Origin: Cheilinus undulatus
Taxonomy: Eukaryota; Chordata; Actinopteri; Labriformes; Labridae
Length of the DNA: 64,000 nucleotides
Direction of reading: 5' to 3'
Assembly: GCF_018320785.1 (NCBI RefSeq)
Contig: NC_054885.1
Coordinates: 10,910,421 to 10,974,420 of the forward strand
Below are positions 53,801 through 64,000 of this stretch, piece after piece (position 1 is the first letter of the stretch; each line of letters opens with the position of its first letter). The notes beneath the pieces are model-generated. The model worked only from the letters and a program-made list of their open reading frames with translations, was not told where the DNA came from and did no database searches. Position numbers and translations under genes: made by a program.

Positions 53801-54349
53801 TAGCTAATTAGCTTTAGCATTAGCTATTTCAATAGCTTGGTTTTTATTTTTTGCTAACTCAAATAGGGAAAAGGTCACAAAATCCTATAATAGTTTTAGG
53901 AAGCTATTTAAAAGCAGTTATGAAGAAAAAGTTACGTTAGCTGCTGTTAGCCTAGTGGTAGATTCTGCACGCTTCATGTTGAGGTTGATGTCCTTGAAGT
54001 GGACGGCCCAAGTCCAAACCTGGCCTATGGTCCTTTCTCACATATCATTTCCCTCTCTCTTTCTCTTTCAGTGTCCTAAAATCTGAATAAAAAACACATA
54101 AATCCTAACACAAACAATAAAAAGCTATTGAATTGTTGTTAGTTGATGTAAACCCAGTTGCAGCTGCTGCTTTGATGTTTTTTCATTGTTTGAAAGAAAG
54201 AGAATAACACACAGCAGGCTTACCTGTTCAGTGAGCTGACGTAGTTTCAGGGACACAGGATCAACTCTCTGCACCCAAACAGGCTGAAAATGTAGCAGAC
54301 ATATATGGACCAAGAACAGGTACCAGAGACTGGGCCTGAGGCTGCCCAT
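50201..54349 (-). CDS. ptx4: PTX4, pentraxin 4 (complete, 4 coding exons)
   Basis: Exons 54349-54224, 52512-52331, 52079-51139 and 50889-50201 join in frame (GT-AG) to 1938 bp, 645 residues plus stop; human PTX4 is 473. Exon 1 gives a signal peptide (MGSLRPSLWYLFLVHICLL) followed by WVQRVDPVSLKLRQLTEQ. Exons 2-3 give heptad-like helix (about 43-230) and then a long Q/P/R-rich linker (about 230-415). Exon 4 is the pentraxin domain, starting ICNVDSM with GTLLSYATEDNDNQLVL, FVIGDP, HWHHFCIIWSS and VVLGQEQDTVGGEFDP, all matching PTX4 rather than CRP, PTX3 or NPTX. The pentraxin signature HxCx[ST]Wx[ST] has I at its fifth position, as human PTX4 does. Insertions of serine-rich sequence after LYGRN lengthen a loop. 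Secreted; function poorly known. CLCN7 lies next downstream on the same strand, as in human. Confidence 0.95.
51139..52079 (-). CDS. ptx4: PTX4 exon 3, coiled coil plus long polar linker
   Basis: Starts in the split codon R then EWSRKLERK and ends DATI across the donor ACTA before gtaagt. The first part (about 100 residues) is alpha-helical, rich in L, E, R and K, with an N-linked site SNLTLEF. The rest is low complexity, rich in Q, P, S and R, and predicted disordered. This linker explains most of the extra length compared with human PTX4. Confidence 0.9.
53090..53610. repeat. Degenerate short-period repeat
   Basis: Rearranged copies of acaagctaaagctagtaaca and aagtctaacaagctaaagata with a loose period of about 25-40 bp, in PTX4 intron 1. 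Confidence 0.75.
53648..53715. repeat. 68-bp sequence with inverted copy at 55310
   Basis: Starts ttgacaaactctgttgtctt and ends cttaagctttgc. Its reverse complement recurs at 55310-55377 with one mismatch. See findings. Confidence 0.9.
53940..54115 (+). mobile_element. Diverged SINE in PTX4 intron 1
   Basis: Head gttagcctagtggtagattc, a B-box-like aagtccaaacctggcc, then the block tcatttccctctctctttct and a tail aatctgaataaaaaacacat. The block order agrees with the common fish tRNA-SINE. Confidence 0.55.
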
Positions 54350-54559
54350 GGTGCGATGAATCTGGGATGGATACAGCTGGGAACCTGGTCCCTGTCTGGA
54401 TGTCTGGAGGAGCAGAAGAAGAAAAAGAAATGGCAGAGAGGGTGCTTGTCTTGATAGACTCTCCTTCACAATTTACAGATCTATCTGCACACGCAACACA
54501 CGCCCACAACCTTGGACCAGAAACATTTTCCATTTTCCACAACAACACCGGGGACTAAA

Positions 54560-55195
54560 GAGGAAATGCAGATGGATTTAACAGGTAGTCAGCTTCTGTC
54601 TGACTTATTCTCATGCTCATGCACATAATACACAGAAATCAACCAGTCATCTAAGGTTACATGTTTGTTAAACACATCATTTGTTTTCTCTGCAGTATAG
54701 TTCCTGTTTTAGAAGGCTTACATGTTTTAGATTGAATGTTTAGTTGCAAGCTACATTGAGGTGTACATATATCCCCACACTGGTTGCACATAGGTAGGAA
54801 TCCAAGTTGCAAAATTATGAGTCATTATAAGGCATTTATTAAGGACCTGTGCCCTCTACCAGCTCTTTTTTATACTGGAAGCACCCACAGCCTCATTCAG
54901 TTTTTGTTACTGGTTACAAAAGTTGCCTCAAAGCATGTCTGCTTCCCCAGATAGAGGCCACGATGTGTATTTCAAATTTTGCCATATGCATAAAGGTTTA
55001 ATATGCAATAATTTTGGCATTGAAATAGAAGATATCAACATTCTGAATTAAATTTATCCTCTAGTTATGATTTTCTTAAAATAAAACTCTGTCTGGGTTT
55101 GTTGTTCTCAGCTCTGTGCTCACACTGACAGGACAGTCTTTCCCTTCATGTTTATAATCAATCCCACCACAGATTTTGTGCTTACATTAATGCCA
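54560..55195. other. PTX4 upstream region
   Basis: PTX4 start site must lie at or above 54350; no TATA box or island is convincing. AT-rich. Confidence 0.35.
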
Positions 55196-55199
55196 GTGG

Positions 55200-55420
55200 A
55201 ACCTCAGAACGCTTCAGAAATGAAATCAGCAGTGTTGCCCTTCTGCTTCGTGAGTTGCTGTTGTTCCTGAACGCTTCCACTTTCTAATATCACTATCACA
55301 CAGTTGACTGCAAAGCTTAAGTGTCTGCTATGAACAGGAGTTTTCAGAAGAGCCAAAAAGACAACAGAGTTTGTCAATATCCAGCAAGGATGAAACTTCA
55401 CAAACCATTTTATTACTAAC
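55200..55420. mobile_element. Truncated MITE (relative of 1683-2311) carrying a 68-bp insert
   Basis: cttctgcttcgtgagttgct, gaacgcttccactttct and cagttgactg match 2071-2150; atatccagcaaggatgaaa resumes the match. Between these blocks lies the inverted copy of 53648-53715. Confidence 0.75.
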
Positions 55421-55424
55421 CATT

Positions 55425-56325
55425 ATTTCTTTTCATAATGACAGTTTGATTGGTGTTGCTTTTGAAAAATAGGGGCATTCAGTTGAAAATGCATGGGCCT
55501 TTTTAGGATCCTAGTCCATCACTTTCTAGTTAAACACTGACAATAAACTGACAAAATAGCATGCATTTACATCAGTCTCATAAGTGTATATTTCCTGAGC
55601 TGTGTTCCTGTGTGTGATGGCAAAGAAGCAAAAAAAAAAAAAAAAAGATGTACATCCTGGACCTTTGGCCTTGAGAAGGAGTTCCTTTTGAACCCCTCCT
55701 GGCTGCAGGCCTGTGTGGGCTGGTGCAGCAGTCTGTACTTTCCATCTTCCTCCTGACTCATCACGGGGGGGTCAGGCTCTCCTCTTCTTCTGCTTTCTTT
55801 TAAACCAGTCCAATCCTGCAATCACTCCCTTCTGCTTTCTACCCCAGTTTACAACACTGTGGCTTTAAAAATGTCACGCTTAAGTCCCCTTCCCATTTAG
55901 AGTCAGGGTTACAGGATTAAAAAAACCCTTGAGTGACACTAAAATAGCTGCAGTATGAACGTAGTTAAACTTTTGAAAGTCCAGATTTGGTTTCATTTTC
56001 TTTATGACCACTTGACATGAAGCCAGCCTGTTCTTTTTGTTCGTCAACATTGGACAGCCCACACTGCACAGAGGAAGCTCAGGCGCATCAAATCAGAGCG
56101 ATCATTTCTTTTCCATCCCAGCAACCTTATCTTGTGCCATTCATCAGAGTGTTTCATTTTCTCATCCTGGCTTTTAAAGAAGCAACAACATTTCCAGGAG
56201 CATCATAGAAGCAGATGGACTTTAACAGTGGTGATTTTTAATTTCAGTTAAATTTCAGCTTTGCAGGAGAAGAGAAAACATTTCAACAAGGGCTCCTGTT
56301 TGCTGTGCTGTCTCCCGCTGCCAAC
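55425..56325 (+). promoter_or_regulatory. slc2a6: PTX4-SLC2A6 divergent intergenic region and SLC2A6 5' UTR
   Basis: The two genes point away from each other; about 2 kb separates the PTX4 ATG and the SLC2A6 ATG. An A18 run lies at 55629. No CpG island; SLC2A6 start site unknown. Confidence 0.35.
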
Positions 56326-59300
56326 ATGGATGAAGGAACACCCCTGCTGAATGGAAGACCATCTGAACCAAAGGTTGGAAAACTTTAATTGATTTTAAAT
56401 CTGATTAGTACCCAAAAGCAGATAAGATTTATGAGTGTATTAAAAGTTAGACTTTTATGAAGTCATCCCTGAGATGAACTGGCATCTTTCAAGCTTATTT
56501 ATTAATGCCAGTCTATATAAAAAAGTACAGGACCAGATGACTTTATGCAATGGACAGCATTTATGTCTGGTGTAAGAAATGCCCAAGGCAAGTCATTTTT
56601 GTCGGTAAATCAGGTAAAGGTTTTCCAGACAAGGAATGCAGGGGTGTGTCCTGATTTAATCTTAGATGTCGAACTGAGGCATTCTTATGTAAGGGTGGCA
56701 TGAATCATCTCTGCACATACCCTTTCAAAAAGTTGTTAATTCAGCATTTCAGGCTCCACTCATCATAACCAACTTTGACTATAAACATAAAACTATCATA
56801 GGGATGTTGTTATTTAATGCATGTGTAACTTCTGCTGCCGGAGGTTTCAGTCAAAACAACAACAAAGAGGACTAGTGGAAACATGCTGCTCAGCTCTGCC
56901 CACATCCTCTGCTATGTTGCCCTCATGTGCACAGTACTGTGCAGAACTTTTAGGCACATATGAGCCTAAAAGTTAGGCTGAAGTAAGGTGTTTATGTGGC
57001 GAGTAGGCTGCCTGTGATTAGGGTTAGGTTGTAGGGTTAGGGCAGTGGTTCCCAAACTTTTTCTGTCGGGCCCCCCTTTGGCAGGTGAAAATATTTTCAG
57101 GCCCCCCTTACCCCTCAACTTACATATCAATATGTAAAAACATGTAAATGTATGACCAACACACTGTCATTTGCAAACAAATTCTCATTTTCTAGAATTT
57201 ACCACATCATAAAACCTAAAAATTCTGACGACGATGGGCTTATTTGGTGCTACAGATCTTCCCAATTCCTGGGGGCAGCTGTGAGACTGCCAAACTCTAT
57301 TCATTTTCAATGTCCAGCTTTGATTTGTTTTATGTCTTAATTGAGGCAACAGTGGAAAAACCTATCTCACACTGGTAGGATGTTGCAAAAGGAAAGAGTG
57401 GCCAAGCAGTGAATACTGTACTACTTTTCTACTCCAATCCAAAATGCAGAAGATATCTTGGACTTGAACTGCAATAACATTGTTGAATCTGAGGTGACAT
57501 CAATGAACTGCTGTTGTTCTGCAGTGCTGAAGTCATCAGCAGCCTTGCCTTGCGCCCCCCCCCCCCCCATCATGACCCTGCGGCTCCCTGCCCACTTTGG
57601 AAACCACTGGGTTAGGGTCAGTGAAGTCCATCAAGTTCTTGGTCACTTCTCTATATGAGGTCTTCTCCTCAGCTCAATTTGTCAAGGCGACCAGCTCTTG
57701 GAAGAGTCCTAGTTGCGCCAAACTTATTTTATTTAAGAATTACGGAGGCCACTGTGATCTTTGGTACATTTTTTGTAGCCTTCCTCAGATCTGTGCTTTG
57801 CAACAATCCTGTCCCTAAGCTCTAAAGACAATTCCTTTGACGTCATGACTTGGTTTTTGCTCTGATATGAATTGTCAGCTGTGAGACCTTTGAGAGAGGG
57901 GTGTGCCTTTCCAAATCATGTCCAATCAATTCAATTGACCACAGGTGGACTCAGTCAAGGTGTAGAAACAGCTCAGCAATGGTCGATCCCAAAACCCATG
58001 AACCTAACCTTTAACTATCTATAAGTTTTAACATTTCCTTCATCTGTCCTCCACAGATCAGTAACTCCAAACTGTTCCTGGCTGTCTTTGCGGCCGTCTT
58101 GGGGAACTTCAACTTCGGTTACTCCCTGGTCTTCTCGTCCCCGGTCCTGCCTAAGCTGAAGAGCCCTGATGCAGACCCTCGGCTCAGGATGGACACAGAC
58201 CAGGCCGCCTTGTTTGGTTCCATCTACTCACTGGGTGCAGCTGCTGGGGGGCTGGGGGCCATGCTGCTTAACGACTTGATTGGACGAAAGCTGAGCATCA
58301 TGGTGTCAGCGGTGCCATCGACTATTGGGTGGGTAAACAGTCAGAATGTAGCAAGACATACTAACTCAAGTGCTGCACGTCAGGAGCATGAAGACAACAT
58401 TTACTAAAGTATTTTCATCATATACTATTTCACTTTACAGTTTACCTGATGGTCACACAGGTGCTTCAAAATACAAAGACCATTAGGTTATGCTCTTTTG
58501 TAATTACATGTTGCACTGTATGCCCTAAAAGACTTATTATGGGGTTACAAATCTTTCTGTATTATATACAGCAAAACAAATGCAGAAAATTGAAGAAGAT
58601 GTGATTTTGGGAGTCTTGTCCATTAGTATGCACAGACTGGAAAGAGTTCATACTGGTCATTACTGATTTAACTTACAGCAAAAGAAGTGAGTAGAAAAGA
58701 TTTATGCATCTTATAATTTAATGCATCTGTTATAGTAACAGATTATACACTCACTGACCACTTCATTAGGTATACCTGTCCAACTGCTCATTCTCACAAA
58801 TATCCAATCAACTAACCAATGCATTTAGACATGCAGACATGATGGTGAGCTGCAGCTCAAACTTAGCATCCACAAGAGAAATTAAAGAAATTTAATATAA
58901 GTGGCTCTAAATGTGCTATGGTCGCTGGTGTCACATGGACTGGTCAGAGTATTTCACAAACTGCTGATCTGGATTTTCCTGCGCAGCCACCTCAAGGGTT
59001 TACAGAAAATGGTCCAGAAATAAGGAAATATCTAGTGAGCAGTAGTTATCTGTGCCAAAATGCCTTGGATATCAACTAAAAACAGGAAACCATTTACACA
59101 AGCTCACCAAAATTGGACAAAACAAGACTGGAAAAGCGCTGCCATGGACCCATCTGTAACACAGTCTCACATATCCTTCACAACCACCTAACTGAATACA
59201 TCATTTTCACCAGTGGAGCTCTCTCTATTACATCTATAGGATATGGTTTGTTAACATCAATGAGTCCAGTTCTGCCCTGCCCCAGTCAACCAAGGTGTTC

Positions 59301-62300
59301 CCCAAGGTTCCCTCCTTGGTCCCCTTCTTAACTTTAAAAAACCCACTTCCTCAACTCTGTTTATAAACTTGATTTAAAGTGTTCTTAGGACCAATGCAAG
59401 GCACTTTAGGACTACAAGCCCTGACTGATGTTTTTTTTTTTCCTTTTATTAGCACAAGAGGAAAAAAATCCCATCTTATGTTGCCCTTGAAAAAGATCAA
59501 CTTTAGTTAATACATTCTTCTAATACTCTTCAGAAAAACCCTGTATCTTCATAGCTGCTGTTTTATATGTACAGCTTAGCTTTTATATCTATTTATGAGT
59601 GCTGAAAGTATCTCTTTATATGTGTTAGGTACATGCTGATGGCTGGGGCTGAGAACTTATGGATGCTCCAACTGGGACGTTTCCTCACTGGTGTTGCTGG
59701 GGGGGTGACTGCAGCATCCATTCCAGTAGGTTACCTCACTACAGAAGCTTTTTTCAAACCAACCCAAACCTTTCTCCTGGGTTTTGCCAGCAGTTTTTAC
59801 AAGACTCCCAAGACTATTCTTGTTGGCCAAAGCTATGGTTCCTAAACCATGCAACCATTTGCATAACATGACCAAGGAGTAAGATGAAGAGGATGGAGGA
59901 GAGAAAGCAGGGATATAGAGACAGATGGGGATGATGGAGGAAAAGAAAGCAGGGACAGAGATGAAGATGAGGATGATGGAGGAGAAGAAAACAGGGATAG
60001 AGAGTGAGATGGGGATGATGGAGTAGAAGAAAGCAGGGACAGAGATGTATTACATTCATGGCTCTCTGCCTTTAACTCATATGGCACATTTTGATGTGTT
60101 TGTGTTTATTGTCTTCATATTGCAGGTTTACATCTCAGAAATCTCCCACAAGAAAGTGAGAGGAGCTCTGGGCTCCTGCCCACAGATCACTGCCGTGTTT
60201 GGGGCCCTGGCGCTCTACGCCTTGAGTAAGGACAAACAATACTGCTGCATCAGCACAAATAGGATTGCTTTTATTAAAGACATATTGCCCTTATTATTGC
60301 TGTTATCTTTATCTGTTAATCACATGTGATGCACAGGTCTGAAGGTGCCCTGGCGATGGCTGGCTGTGGCTGGGGAGATACCGGCTCTGTTGATGGTTGT
60401 TCTGCTGGTGTTTATGCCATATTCCCCCAGGAGGCTGCTCTCCCTGGGTAGAGATCAGCAAGCTGAGAGGGCCCTCCGCTGGCTGAGGGGGAAACACTAC
60501 GACACTCTCTCTGAGCTCAGTGCCATTAAGGTAAATAACATTGAACCTAGTCCACAGTTGCAATGACATCCTATAGTGCTCTGTGGTGCATTGTAGGAGA
60601 GTAAGTCTTACATAAAAGTGGTCTTGTTTTTAAGCACATGTATCTGAATGCAATCCCTGTTGGTTGAAAACTCAGATGGCCAAATAGTTTTGTCCATATA
60701 ATGTATGTTTATTTATTTATCTCTCTTTTTTGGGGTCTTCCTTTACAGTACAGCATCAACACACAGGGGAGAGCCTCATGGTCTGATTTAGCCACACCCC
60801 TCTACTACCGACCAATCCTCATTTCAGTAGTGATGCGTTTCCTGCAGCAGATGACAGGCATCACACCGATCCTGGTCTACCTGGAGCTCATCTTTTCCCA
60901 CAGCAAAGTCGCCCTGGAGGCAAAGTTAGAACACCACTTTTACTGATCTGTTTTATTTGGTGTTAATATTTATTTTTCCATTTATTAGTTCATTTTTTTT
61001 CTTTTGATTTGACTTTAATTGTAGGGGGATATCACAAGTCATTATTTTACCACTTATTTCAAACAAGAGACATACATATTTGATTCTCTTCACTTAAAAA
61101 GGTTTGATAAAAATGTAAAAATGTAAATGTCCTGTCAATGTCCTGTCTCTGTCAGGTATGATGCCGCCATCGTGGGTGCAGTTCGTCTCCTTTCTGTTAT
61201 AGTGGCAGCCAGTTTGATGGATAAGGCGGGCCGAAAAGCCCTTCTGTACACGTCCAGTATGCTGATGTTCCTGTCCACCCTGACCTTGACCATGATCTCC
61301 CACAATGCAGACTGTGCTCGAGGCCTAATCCCTCCAAACGTCACTGTGAGTTTGGACTACAGCTCCCATAATGCTGTCGGAGACGCTGCTACAGGCCTTC
61401 TGCCTCTTATCAGCACCATGGTGTTTATATTTGGTAAGTATCTGGGGAAACTCATTCTGTTGTATGCCCATGTTACATCTAATCAAATATTTGGTTTATA
61501 GCCATACAATTACATTCAGGTGTAGATTTAGATCTATTTATTGTCCCAAAACAAGAATTAGTTTTGCAAAGTGTAAAGCAAAGTGCAATGTGGAGATTGC
61601 AGGGTTCACAGACAAAAAAAAAACATTTCAAAACACACAAAAAGGGTCAGAGGTGTAATCCAGGATTGTATTACATATAGAATGGTTTTAGAGGTAATTG
61701 TGCTTACAGCATCTCACTTTAGCTTTGTTAGCTTAATGTAGCTATGTGGTTAAAATTGCTACGTAAGCCAGCGCAGCTATGTTAGCTAAATGAGTATTAG
61801 CAAACATAGCATTGGCTTATCTGGCTTTGATAGCTCTTGCTTTAGCTATGTTTGTTCTGTAGCTATTTTATCTAAATGAAATACTGGTCTATGAGAATTG
61901 CAAAACTGTTAAAGTTGTGACCTATGTAGCCTAGGTAGCTAATAAGCTTTGTAAGCTTTAGCCTTAGCTATGTTTGTTCTGTATTTATTTTACAAAAATA
62001 AAGTATGGGTTAATGAAATGTGCTGAACCATTAAAGTTGTACAGTCTTTAGCTATGTTACCTACATAGCTTATGTAGCAAATGTAGCTTTGTTAGCTTTA
62101 GTCATAGCTATATGAGTTCCATAGCAGTTTTACATGAGTAAAACATGGGATTATAAGATTTGCCAAACTGTAAAAATTGAACAGTCTTTAACTTTGTTAC
62201 CTATGCAGCTTATGTAGCTAATGTAGCTTTGTTAGCGTAAGCCTTGGTCACCGTAGTTCCATAGCGGTTTTACATGAGTAAAACATGGGTTAGTGAGATT

Positions 62301-64000
62301 TGAAAAACTATAAAAGTTGTACAGTCTTCAGCTTTGTTACCTACATAGCTTATGTAGCTAACATAGCTAATGTAGCTTTGTTAGCTTTAGCCTTAGCTAT
62401 ATGAGTTCCATAGCTATTTTACATGAGTAAAATATGCGTTAATGACATTTGCAAAACTGAAAAGTTGTATAGTATTCAGCCTTGTTATCTACATAGCTAA
62501 TTTAGCTAATGTTGCTTTGTTAGATTTAGCCTTATTTATGTTAGTTTCGTAGCTATTTCACAGGAATAAAATATGAGTTATGAGATTTGCAAAACTGTAA
62601 AAGTTGTACAGTTTTCAACTTTGTTACCTATGTAGCTTATGTAGGTAACGTAGCTTTGTTAGCTTAAGCTTTGGTTACTTCAGTTCCATAACTTTTTTAC
62701 ATGAGTAAAACATGGGTTAATGAGATTTGAAAAAACAGTAAAGTTATACAGTCTTCAGCTTTGTTACCTACTTAGCTTATGTAGCTAATGTAGCTTTGTT
62801 AGCTTAAGCCTTAGTGACCTTAGTCCCATAGCTATTTTACATGAGTCATACATGGGTTAATGGGATTTGAAAAACAGTAAAAGTTGTACAGTCTTCAGCT
62901 TTGTCACCTACGTAACCTATGTAGCTTATGTAGGTAACGTAGCTTTGTTAGCTTAACCCATAGTTACCTTAGTTCTATAGCTATTTTGCATGACAAACAT
63001 GGGTTAATGAGATTTACAAAACTGAAAAGTTGTACAGCCTTCAGCTTTGTTTCCCACCTAGCTTACATAACATAGTTGTTGCTTTGTTAGATTAAGCCTT
63101 AGTTACATTTGTTCTGTAGTTGACGACATAATGAAATATGGCTTTAAGAGATTTGCATAACTTTAAAATGTGTTTAACCTTCAGTTAAGTTACCTGCGTA
63201 GTTTATGTAGCTAACATAGCTACATAGCTTTTTAGGCTTTAGTCTCAGCCATGTTAGCTGCAATATTGTGTTTTCATTCAGGAAAAGCTTTTTCCTGTAA
63301 GCAGACTGTTTATTTGCCTTTATTAAACATTTTGTTATAAGCTTTTGTGGGTCAGGTTTTTGACTTTTAACCCTAACTCTTTACCTAACTGGAACTTTAA
63401 TCAGGTTTTATTTTGAAAGTTTTAGCGTGTATCCTTGTGCTTACAGAGGCAGCGTCTAAGAGCTGTGGTCTGCAGCCAGACTGTCTTTTTTTAACTTTCA
63501 TCATTTATGCATCAACTTTCAGTTGTTTCATTCTGTCCACACAAGAAATAATCTTAAAAGAATTAGCAAAACAGGGCACGGATGGCTTAGCAGTTAGACT
63601 GTGTCCCATGTAGTTCTCCGAGTAGACAACCCCAGGTGTAAAGGCGACATATCATGGCCCTTTTCCCCCCTTTAACACAGTCCCTTGTGGTCTAAACGAA
63701 ACTTCTGCTTCAAGATGACAACTGTATAAATCAGTTCTTAGCAGCCTTTCTCAGAACGGTCAATTTTCCAGCCCAATCTATAAATGAAATAACATTAAAC
63801 ATGTTTAGAGTTTTGGCAACTTAAGTTTGATAACTGTAAAGCCTGTGTGCATGTTTTTACTGAATCATGTGGTGCTGTTTGCTGTATATTATGTTTTGTT
63901 TTGTCCCAACAAGTTAAGACCTGTTATACCCTTGGGTAATTTAGTTAATCTGAGCTCTTACAGCATAATTAACTGTTGTGAGTCAGCCATAAGTCTCCTC
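56326..64000 (+). CDS. slc2a6: SLC2A6 (GLUT6), class III sugar transporter, 3' truncated by window
   Basis: Exons 56326-56373, 58057-58328, 59629-59725, 60126-60225, 60337-60530, 60749-60924 and 61156-61433 join in frame with GT-AG introns and give 388 complete residues; the donor after VFIF-G leaves the next exon outside. MFS sugar-porter motifs: GRKLS (92-96), PYSPRR (200-205), [13 protein letters not shown] (from 270), DKAGRK (318-323). An N-glycosylation site NVT at 357-359 in the loop before TM10 is typical of class III GLUTs. [19 protein letters not shown] matches GLUT6 better than GLUT8. The N-terminus [10 protein letters not shown] has E3xxxL7L8, a dileucine retention motif. Expected missing part: about 110-120 residues including TM10-12. 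Known role: intracellular (lysosome-associated) hexose transporter. The listed end is the window edge, not the last seen exon. Confidence 0.95.
57043..57608. mobile_element. hAT-type MITE with perfect 8-bp target duplication
   Basis: Ends CAGTGGTTCCCAAACTTTTT and, reverse complemented, CAGTGGTTTCCAAAGTGGGC. Target duplication GGTTAGGG at 57035-57042 and 57609-57616. Contains a C14 run near 57558. 566 bp, in SLC2A6 intron 1. Confidence 0.92.
57617..57990. mobile_element. Fragment of the 31557-32553 Tc1-type family
   Basis: agctcttggaagagtcctag, ttccttcct-agatctgtg and ttgcaacaatcctgtcc match 32010-32360 in order and orientation. It begins a few bases after the hAT target duplication. Confidence 0.75.
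58752..59110 (+). mobile_element. Decayed Tc1-like transposase 5' part
   Basis: tacactcactgaccacttca and ttaggtatacctgtccaact are the standard left end of a common fish element. tcagagtatttcacaaactg and ctgatctgga retain the ISxTADL helix-turn-helix segment; the following agggtttacagaaaatggtc retains RVYRxW. Frame broken; in SLC2A6 intron 2. Confidence 0.65.
59160..59340 (+). mobile_element. LINE reverse-transcriptase fragment
   Basis: gtcaaccaaggtgttcccca followed by aggttccctccttggtcccc translates to [15 protein letters not shown], the conserved block 4 region (GVPQGSxLGPLLF) of CR1/L2/Rex-type LINEs. Only about 60 codons remain and the frame is broken. Confidence 0.75.
59888..60047. repeat. 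Purine-rich minisatellite, ~42-bp unit, 4 copies
   Basis: Repeats of gatggaggagaagaaagcag followed by ggacagagatgaagatgagg, in SLC2A6 intron 3. Confidence 0.85.
61700..63250. repeat. Minisatellite, ~142-bp unit, about 10 copies
   Basis: tttacatgagtaaaacatgg recurs near 62131, 62269, 62419, 62697 and 62836 (degenerate at 62556 and 62985). Each is followed by aaaactgtaaaagttgtaca and a gtagcttatgtagctaatgt run of short GTAGCT-type subrepeats. Fills SLC2A6 intron 7. Confidence 0.9.

Noticed and set aside
61434-64000. Eighth exon of SLC2A6 (GYAVGWGP-type TM10 segment)
   Set aside because: Searched by eye in all plus frames; not present, so the gene continues beyond the window.

Overview
The window is nuclear DNA of a bony fish, probably a percomorph teleost. 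Three vertebrate multi-exon genes have GT-AG introns and teleost-like protein sequence. The non-coding part is full of fish-type repeats: Tc1/mariner and hAT derivatives, a tRNA-like SINE, a LINE reverse-transcriptase scrap, fold-back elements and minisatellites. Nothing bacterial or plasmid-like is present. The species cannot be fixed from the sequence.

Layout: 1-19.3 kb is gene-poor. It holds a Tc1-type MITE (1.68-2.31 kb), a Tc1 relic (2.64-3.29 kb), two arrays of one ~130-bp satellite (5.66-6.69 and 10.53-11.29 kb), a degenerate tandem duplication (8.2-8.9 kb), a tRNA-headed retroposon (9.70-10.05 kb), one convincing orphan first coding exon on the minus strand (12704-12776) beside a GA-rich microsatellite, a Tc1 relic carrying a nested TTAA-type MITE (13.8-15.1 kb), and a large fold-back element with telomere-like TTAGGG units (17.46-18.69 kb). 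19.4-49.1 kb is CLCN7 on the minus strand: all 25 coding exons were resolved, they join in frame, and they give 799 residues. 50.2-54.35 kb is PTX4 (pentraxin 4), also minus, four exons, 645 residues. From 56.3 kb to beyond the right edge is SLC2A6 (GLUT6) on the plus strand; seven exons (388 complete residues) are present and the 3' exons lie outside.

From established knowledge, CLCN7 is the lysosomal 2Cl-/H+ exchanger, GLUT6 is a class III sugar transporter retained on intracellular (late endosome/lysosome) membranes, and PTX4 is a secreted long pentraxin. CLCN7 followed upstream by PTX4 on the same strand matches human 16p13.3. SLC2A6 is on human chromosome 9, so its place here is a lineage-specific neighbour. 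Both transporters start with an acidic dileucine sorting motif in the same local context, EGTPLLNG.

The most unusual items are: (1) a 68-bp insert inside a decayed MITE at 55.3 kb that is a near-perfect inverted copy of DNA 1.6 kb away, which looks like a templated insertion; (2) the orphan first exon at 12.7 kb; (3) the TTAGGG-bearing fold-back; (4) the nested TTAA element; (5) two hAT-type elements with perfect 8-bp target duplications; (6) a CLEAR-like GTCACGTGAT in a CLCN7 intron. I found no new enzymatic or defence system.
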